In this document: one piece after another, positions 1 through 3,382 of the stretch | Layout: each line of letters starts with the position of its first letter | Numbering within the stretch: position 1 is the first letter of the stretch | Source of the DNA: Chlamydiota bacterium | Lineage (GTDB): Bacteria; Chlamydiota; Chlamydiia; Chlamydiales; SM23-39 | NCBI GenBank assembly: GCA_027449725.1 | Contig: DAIDLB010000045.1 | Span: 1 to 6,415 of the forward strand | Direction: 5' to 3' | Length of the DNA stretch: 6,415 bases | Translations under genes and position numbers: made by a program | Notes under the pieces: model-generated | The model's database searches: none | The model's input: only the letters and a program-made list of their open reading frames with translations | What the model was told of the DNA's origin: nothing

Positions 1-488
1 ACCTTGCAGTGCGGCTCCTCTTCCATAAGCCGAATCGCCTGGTTGATCCAATCGACGGGCAAATCTAACCGCACATCTCCCGTCAGATAGAGAAGGTAAT
101 CGCTCTTTGCCCCATAGATCGCAGAGAGCGGCCCAAGCGCATTGTAGTAGATCCAGTCAGGGTTGACGTTATCGTATTTGATTGCATCAGGGCCCGGCTG
201 AAAGTCTTTACGATTTAAGTTCAGTGCATCAAGCATCGCCGGTGCGATTTCATCTGCAATGAGAACCTGCGTCAAGAGCCCCTCATCGATGCGGGCTCTC
301 GCTGCTCTCTTCACAAGATCGAGATTCTTCACGTTGTTGATGACGAGGATCTTTTCCGCAAACGGAAAGCAATGATTCGCGATTTGCTTTTTTCCAAGAT
401 ACTCGGAGTCGAAGAGGATTTGCCTCCAGTCGCGCTCCCAGCAGGAGGTCGCAAACGCAACGGAAGGGGGAAGATTAGGAGTAGACAA
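1..488 (-). CDS. Glycosyltransferase-like protein, N-terminal part (runs off the left edge)
   Basis: The frame runs from a TTG at 488 to the window edge, giving 162 residues with the C-terminus missing. An N-terminal segment with TSCWERDWRQ precedes a Rossmann-like strand ILVINNV (residues 47-53). A later strand, YLLYLTGDVRLD, carries acidic residues at about 138 and 142, resembling the DxD-type metal/nucleotide-sugar site of GT-A fold glycosyltransferases; WINQAIRLM follows. From the family pattern I infer transfer of a sugar to an unknown acceptor. The start is TTG because no ATG or GTG occurs in frame before the conserved part. AAGGGG sits five bases upstream as a Shine-Dalgarno sequence, inside the end of the LRR gene. 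The two frames overlap by 14 bases, so translation is probably coupled. No signal peptide is seen, so it is likely cytoplasmic. The exact glycosyltransferase family and substrate are unknown. Confidence 0.6.
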   Translation of the reverse strand, partial: MSTPNLPPSVAFATSCWERDWRQILFDSEYLGKKQIANHCFPFAEKILVINNVKNLDLVKRAARARIDEGLLTQVLIADEIAPAMLDALNLNRKDFQPGPDAIKYDNVNPDWIYYNALGPLSAIYGAKSDYLLYLTGDVRLDLPVDWINQAIRLMEEEPHCK

Positions 489-1398
489 TGCAGCCCCTTT
501 TTTTGAGTTTGTCAATCCAGGAAGGGACAGCCAAGCGTTTATTCAACCGGAGATCCAATTTTTCAAGTTGAACAAGATTTTGGATCTCATCCGGCAGGGA
601 GCAAAGTCGATTCTCCCGCAAGTCCAGCAGCCGGAGAGATTTTAAATTTCCGATTGTTGATGGTAACTGCTCTAACCAGTTCGTTCTGAGATTAAGTTCT
701 CGGAGACTTTCCAAATTCCCAATACTCTCCGGAATTTCCGCCAGCCGATTGTTTTCCAACATCAACTTTCTGAGATTCGCGAGGCTTCCTATAGATAAAG
801 GCAATTCACTAATCTGATTATTCATCGCATAAACCTCTTTTAGAGCAAAAAGATTTCCAAAAGAATCCGGCAGTGATCGAATCGCATTATTCTGCATCCG
901 CAACTCGACGAGATGCTGCAAACAGCCGATCCAGGAAGGGAGGGCAGAAAACTGATTGTGAGTGATGTTTAAATACATCAAGTCAACAGCTTGGCATAAT
1001 TCTTCAGGAAGCGAATGCAACTGATTGCTTGCAACCAAAAGATACTGCAGCCTGGTTAGCTTTCCGATCGCCTCGGGCAATGTTCGTATCTGGTTGTAAT
1101 TCAGATCCAGCACTTGCAAATTTTTTAAATGTCCGATCGCTTCCGGAAGAGACGAGAGTTGGTTGACGCTCGCATTGATCTTCTCAAGTTGAACCATTTG
1201 AAAAAGGCTCTCAGGAAGAAAAGGTATCCTATTTTTGTAAACGCTTAGCCTTTTTAGAGAAGTTAGACGACACAGTGTCTCAGGGATTGCACTGAGTCCG
1301 TTATCATCCAACCAAATTTCTTCAAGACACTCTGGGCCGAAAATTTCATTCGGAAAAGCGCTCAAGTTGTTGGCCGTAAGATCCAGGAATGCGCCCAT
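475..1398 (-). CDS. Leucine-rich-repeat protein, 13 repeats of 23 residues
   Basis: The 307-residue protein is almost entirely LRR. Residues 2-24 form a degenerate first repeat, and residues 25-300 are twelve exact 23-residue units of the type LxxLxLxxNxLxxLPxxIGxL, ending in a seven-residue tail. This is the bacterial/Ras-suppressor-like LRR pattern (LP at the turn, often followed by ESIGNL). Such solenoids bind other proteins, and in intracellular bacteria some are effectors, but no catalytic domain is present here. There is no signal peptide, transmembrane helix or N-terminal cap: the repeats begin at the start codon, so the gene may have lost an upstream domain. The ATG has no clear Shine-Dalgarno and lies 24 bases after the stop of the 97-aa gene, in the same frame, which suggests reinitiation. 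Its 3' end contains the ribosome site and start of the glycosyltransferase-like gene. Partner and location are unknown. Confidence 0.9.
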   Translation of the reverse strand: MGAFLDLTANNLSAFPNEIFGPECLEEIWLDDNGLSAIPETLCRLTSLKRLSVYKNRIPFLPESLFQMVQLEKINASVNQLSSLPEAIGHLKNLQVLDLNYNQIRTLPEAIGKLTRLQYLLVASNQLHSLPEELCQAVDLMYLNITHNQFSALPSWIGCLQHLVELRMQNNAIRSLPDSFGNLFALKEVYAMNNQISELPLSIGSLANLRKLMLENNRLAEIPESIGNLESLRELNLRTNWLEQLPSTIGNLKSLRLLDLRENRLCSLPDEIQNLVQLEKLDLRLNKRLAVPSWIDKLKKRGCIVYS

Positions 1399-1422
1399 TT
1401 CAAAATCGCTGATGATTGAGAT

Positions 1423-1716
1423 TTATTTAAAAAAAACATAACAGCCTTCTTCAGTAGAATATAGATACGGCAGCCTCACAAGATCAAAGTGATTTAACCG
1501 CAAAAACATTCCTTCGTCGGTAGGATAAATCTGGTCTGGTTTAAGAAAAATCTGATTCCCCCACCTTTTTTCGACACAATACTCACTATTCTCTACAATC
1601 AAATCCAATATTTGGTCTTGATCGTCTACATCTAACGATTCCCCAAAAGAGAAACTGGTAGTAAAACCACCTACTACCCAACACAAAGAAACAATCAACA
1701 TTCTTTTCCAATACAT
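1423..1716 (-). CDS. Small secreted-type hypothetical protein (97 aa)
   Basis: I do not recognise a family. Residues 1-25 look like a signal peptide: a basic start (MYWKR), a hydrophobic core (LIVSLCWVVGG) and a small-residue region near TSFSFG. The remaining 70 or so residues are acidic at first (ESLDVDDQDQ) and then carry a compact segment with W52, IFLKP, the repeated turn TDEG/TEEG and the ending GCYVFF. Two cysteines (47 and 92) would remain after cleavage and could form a disulfide. The ATG overlaps the stop of the 195-aa gene (TAATG), with GGGGA six bases before it, so the two are probably translated together. The coding strand has a T8 run (1429-1436) just before the stop. Export is inferred; function is unknown. 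Confidence 0.75.
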   Translation of the reverse strand: MYWKRMLIVSLCWVVGGFTTSFSFGESLDVDDQDQILDLIVENSEYCVEKRWGNQIFLKPDQIYPTDEGMFLRLNHFDLVRLPYLYSTEEGCYVFFK

Positions 1717-2303
1717 TATTCATCCCCAATCACTAAAGTTGCCTTTTTCACAATTTTATCTAATTCGGCGATGCGCTTCATTTTCAGCTCATGATCTTCC
1801 ATCATCGAATTGATTGCACTGAACATACATTTAATCCATCCAACAATTAACGTAGCTCCAAACCTTCCAGTTACTGGAGGCGCTACCGTCACACAAAAAA
1901 TACCGCTCACAAGACTGCCGACCCCATACAAAAATTCTCGTATCATTTTCTGTTGATGCGGATCTAACTCCCGAATCTCCTCAAAGTCGTCAAAAGATCT
2001 ATAAGATCTATGTTCTTCTCGACATCCGGAAGGCTCTGCCATGACCCCGCTATCGTACCCATAGATTCTGTACCAGATAAAAAGCTCTTCAAGAAGGGCA
2101 AGTTTTGCTGGGGATTCGCCATTTTTCAATGCAGCCTGATACACATTCTTAAAAGCATAAAACGCTTGCCTTGTTTTGCCCAATGACTGGAGCTCGAAAG
2201 CCTTACAAATCGCTTCTACATAACCTTTTCGTTCTTCTTCTGTTGGCTGGGCCAACAAATTTACACCCAAAAAAATGAAACTCAGACAAAGAAATAATCT
2301 CAT
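1716..2303 (-). CDS. Secreted or membrane-associated hypothetical protein (195 aa)
   Basis: I do not recognise a family. Residues 1-18 are a clear signal peptide (MRLFLCLSFIFLGVNLLA) with probable cleavage before QPTEEE. Residues 25-80 are helical and mildly TPR-like (AFELQSLGKTRQAFYAF). A polar stretch follows (about 84-118), then two hydrophobic, glycine-rich segments at about 125-141 and 147-165 that could be a membrane hairpin, and finally a charged amphipathic tail. It therefore probably sits in or at an envelope membrane. The ATG at 2303 is preceded by AGGGTG, and the stop codon of the restored two-helix frame upstream falls at that ribosome site. It overlaps the 97-aa gene by one base downstream. 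The AT-rich composition differs sharply from mutS. Confidence 0.75.
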   Translation of the reverse strand: MRLFLCLSFIFLGVNLLAQPTEEERKGYVEAICKAFELQSLGKTRQAFYAFKNVYQAALKNGESPAKLALLEELFIWYRIYGYDSGVMAEPSGCREEHRSYRSFDDFEEIRELDPHQQKMIREFLYGVGSLVSGIFCVTVAPPVTGRFGATLIVGWIKCMFSAINSMMEDHELKMKRIAELDKIVKKATLVIGDE

Positions 2304-2315
2304 ATTTCTTGCACC

Positions 2316-2547
2316 CTATTTCCCAACCATCCAAGCCAACAAATAAACAAGAACAAACACTCCGGCAGCAAAAAAAATTAACGCTTGTCCCTAAATGCTT
2401 ATTTAATTTCGTTTTTTTCCACTCCTGAAAAAACAAAAAACCCTTAGGAATAAAATAAGTTGTAGCGCATAGGAAAGAACCAGAAAACAAGATCGTCTGT
2501 ACTATCCGTAAAAAAAACAGGTTATCCATAAGACTTTCTAGAGTCAC
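2316..2547 (-). pseudogene. Small two-helix membrane protein, frame broken at a T8 tract
   Basis: A very strong Shine-Dalgarno (AAAGGAGG, 2554-2561) lies six bases before a GTG at 2547; an in-frame ATG follows at 2529. The frame encodes a hydrophobic helix (FLRIVQTILFSGSFLCATTYFI) and a basic linker (QEWKKTKLNKHLGTS), then meets eight T's (plus 2370-2377). As sequenced, the frame continues with a Cys-rich, implausible tail 100 bases into the 195-aa gene. Removing one T instead gives a clean second helix, VNFFAAGVFVLVYLLAWMV, then GK and a stop at 2316-2318, 12 bases before the next ATG. That would be a 76-residue two-pass membrane protein leading the operon. The break may be a sequencing error, slippage-dependent expression or a true mutation. 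Family and function are not recognised. Confidence 0.6.
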
Positions 2548-2553
2548 CAGACA

Positions 2554-2561
2554 CCTCCTTT
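2554..2561 (-). promoter_or_regulatory. Strong Shine-Dalgarno that sets the GTG start
   Basis: AAAGGAGG on the minus strand is nearly a full match to the 16S rRNA tail, six bases from the GTG at 2547. It is the best ribosome site in the minus-strand cluster and argues that a gene really begins here rather than at the ATG at 2604. Confidence 0.7.
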
Positions 2562-2575
2562 GTATTGGCTGAAAG

Positions 2576-2604
2576 ATCGTAGGCCATCCAAAATTTTTTA
2601 ACAA
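2576..2604 (-). promoter_or_regulatory. Predicted sigma70-type promoter of the minus-strand cluster
   Basis: The -35 is TTGTTA (plus 2599-2604) and the -10 is TACGAT (plus 2576-2581), with a 17-bp spacer. Each hexamer matches consensus at four of six positions. Transcription would start near 2569, giving a leader of about 22 bases before the GTG. The paired palindromes lie just upstream of the -35, where an activator or repressor could act. Confidence 0.45.
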
Positions 2605-2626
2605 CTTTTTTACAAAATTTTGTACT
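2598..2626 (+). promoter_or_regulatory. Predicted plus-strand promoter overlapping the divergent one
   Basis: The -35 is TTAACA (2598-2603, five of six matches) and the -10 is TGTACT (2621-2626, four of six), with a 17-bp spacer. The -35 shares bases with the minus-strand -35, so the two would compete for polymerase. The -10 and start region lie inside the paired palindromes, as expected for a repressed promoter. It would give a structured leader of about 150 bases ahead of the NlpC/P60 gene. Confidence 0.35.
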
Positions 2627-2639
2627 ACAAGATCTTGTA
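2611..2639. promoter_or_regulatory. Tandem palindromic operator-like sites
   Basis: TACAAAATTTTGTA (2611-2624) and TACAAGATCTTGTA (2626-2639) are each perfect 14-bp palindromes sharing the half-site TACAA/TTGTA with different four-base centres (AATT and GATC). One C separates them, so the centres are 15 bp apart. The site lies between two divergent transcription units. A dimeric regulator binding two adjacent sites is the natural reading; its identity is unknown. Confidence 0.6.
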
Positions 2640-2691
2640 AAAATGACGTTATACTGCGTGAGGGCCTTGTTCACCCTTTCGGTAAGTTTTC

Positions 2692-2709
2692 TATGCGGCG
2701 TGCCGCATA
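2692..2709. repeat. Perfect palindrome / hairpin inside the leader
   Basis: TATGCGGCGTGCCGCATA has two 8-base arms around GT. As RNA it would be a seven-pair, GC-rich stem with a CGTG tetraloop. As DNA it could be a protein-binding site. No T-run follows, so it is not an intrinsic terminator. Confidence 0.6.
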
Positions 2710-2735
2710 TCGTTATCCCTCAAAAAAATCAATCA

Positions 2736-2744
2736 TGCTATGAT
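2736..2744 (+). promoter_or_regulatory. Possible extended -10 element
   Basis: TGCTATGAT fits an extended -10 (TGn plus TATGAT, five of six), with no convincing -35 at the usual distance. Transcription would start near 2751, close to the ATG of the short leader frame. It is an alternative to the promoter at 2598-2626 and would leave out most of the structured leader. Confidence 0.3.
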
Positions 2745-2750
2745 CGCTCA

Positions 2751-2777
2751 ATGAAGCGCAGTATAACAAAGGAGTGA
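2751..2777 (+). CDS. Possible eight-codon leader frame
   Basis: ATG AAG CGC AGT ATA ACA AAG GAG TGA encodes MKRSITKE. It is in the same frame as the NlpC/P60 gene, and its stop directly follows the AAAGGAG ribosome site. It could be a leader peptide or the severed true N-terminus of the peptidase. There is no clear ribosome site of its own, so translation is doubtful. Confidence 0.25.
   Translation: MKRSITKE
2768..2774 (+). promoter_or_regulatory. Shine-Dalgarno without a standard start codon
   Basis: AAAGGAG is a strong ribosome site, but no ATG lies at a usable distance. The peptidase frame downstream offers only ATT at 2787 (12 bases away) or 2793. A TTG at 2788 is in another frame and hits a stop. 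Confidence 0.55.
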
Positions 2778-2786
2778 CCATTCGAA

Positions 2787-3290
2787 ATTGCCATTTTTAG
2801 ACATCCTTCTCTCAAAGCAGGCCCATGGCCTGACCTCGAAAACGCCCTGGCGGCGCTGCAAAATACAATCTACCAACGACAATCCAAATGCGAAGAAGCA
2901 CCTCAAAAAAGTGATTGTCTGACGTCTGTTCAGTATCTCTTTTCAACCGCGTTTAACCTGCCCTTTCCCATCACCTGGATCGGAGATATGCCGCAGCGCT
3001 TTTATAAACAGGGGTGGCATTTTCAACTCATCGATACGAAAGAACTGCAAACTGGGGACCTGATCTTTTTAAAACGGCGCAAAGAACCTAAATTGATAGG
3101 ACACATCGCCTGCGCGCTGGATGCGAACCGCATTTTTCATTGTAAGCGCGACCGGGGAGCTCTTATAGAGTCCCTCGATTCGGTATTTCAGGACTTTGAA
3201 CAGAAGTTGAAAAAAAAGCAGGTCCTCTACATTGATCCCAGAAACAAAGAGTTGAGAGCTTTGCATCGCGGATTGTATATCAAGGCATGA
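2787..3290 (+). CDS. NlpC/P60-type cysteine peptidase, start codon unclear
   Basis: NlpC/P60 enzymes are papain-like peptidases that usually cut the D-Glu to diaminopimelate bond of peptidoglycan peptides. Counting from the ATT at 2787 (167 residues), the catalytic Cys is C44 in DCLTSVQYLF, H106 lies in IGHIACAL, and H118 in RIFHC is the likely third residue. TGDLIFLK precedes the His strand, as in the family. The first ATG (2988) lies after the Cys and would give an inactive fragment, so the real start is upstream. Yet the frame from the TGA at 2775 to that ATG has no ATG, GTG or TTG. Choices are a rare ATT start, a single-base error in the T5 run at 2794-2798 (joining the GTG at 2774), or a damaged gene. 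No signal peptide or SH3 domain is visible, so it may act on cytoplasmic muropeptides. mutS follows after about 90 bases. Confidence 0.7.
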   Translation: MAIFRHPSLKAGPWPDLENALAALQNTIYQRQSKCEEAPQKSDCLTSVQYLFSTAFNLPFPITWIGDMPQRFYKQGWHFQLIDTKELQTGDLIFLKRRKEPKLIGHIACALDANRIFHCKRDRGALIESLDSVFQDFEQKLKKKQVLYIDPRNKELRALHRGLYIKA

Positions 3291-3382
3291 CGAACCTATC
3301 CGGAATGGCTAACGAACTCTGGCTCTGCAGAGGAAGAAAAACCCATTGAAAAATGAAGGGAAAAACCCTCATCATAGCTGCC

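Larger units (their letters stand above)
2648..2767 (+). other. Nested inverted repeats: structured leader or small inverted-repeat element
   Basis: An 11-bp perfect inverted repeat closes the region: GTTATACTGCG (2648-2658) pairs with CGCAGTATAAC (2757-2767). Immediately inside, TGAGGG (2659-2664) pairs with CCCTCA (2717-2722). Within that loop is the hairpin 2692-2709, and on the other side ATCAT-GCT-ATGAT (2732-2744). Together these would form a multi-branch RNA closed by the 11-bp helix, ending exactly where the AAAGGAG ribosome site begins. It could be a cis-regulatory leader, a small RNA, or a short mobile element with terminal inverted repeats. I see no matching target-site duplication, and I do not recognise a known riboswitch. 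Confidence 0.45.

Noticed and set aside
2203..2604. 133-codon minus-strand frame starting at ATG 2604
   Set aside because: Only its 5' half looks coding, and the strong ribosome site places the start at GTG 2547. Its tail overlaps the 195-aa gene by 100 bases and looks like out-of-frame sequence after T8.
2648..2767. Insertion sequence or CRISPR unit
   Set aside because: There is only one pair of inverted repeats, no transposase, no regularly repeated spacers and no clear target-site duplication.
3069..3266. 65-codon frame on the minus strand inside the peptidase gene
   Set aside because: It is antisense to a recognisable protein, lies opposite its catalytic motif and has no supporting signals.
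2988..3290. NlpC/P60 gene starting at the first ATG
   Set aside because: That start would drop the catalytic Cys region (DCLTSVQYLF) that is plainly encoded in the same frame upstream, and it has no ribosome site.
3323..3332. CTCTGCAGAG palindrome downstream of the peptidase gene
   Set aside because: Too short, with no following T-run, so not an intrinsic terminator. A 10-bp palindrome alone is weak evidence of a binding site.
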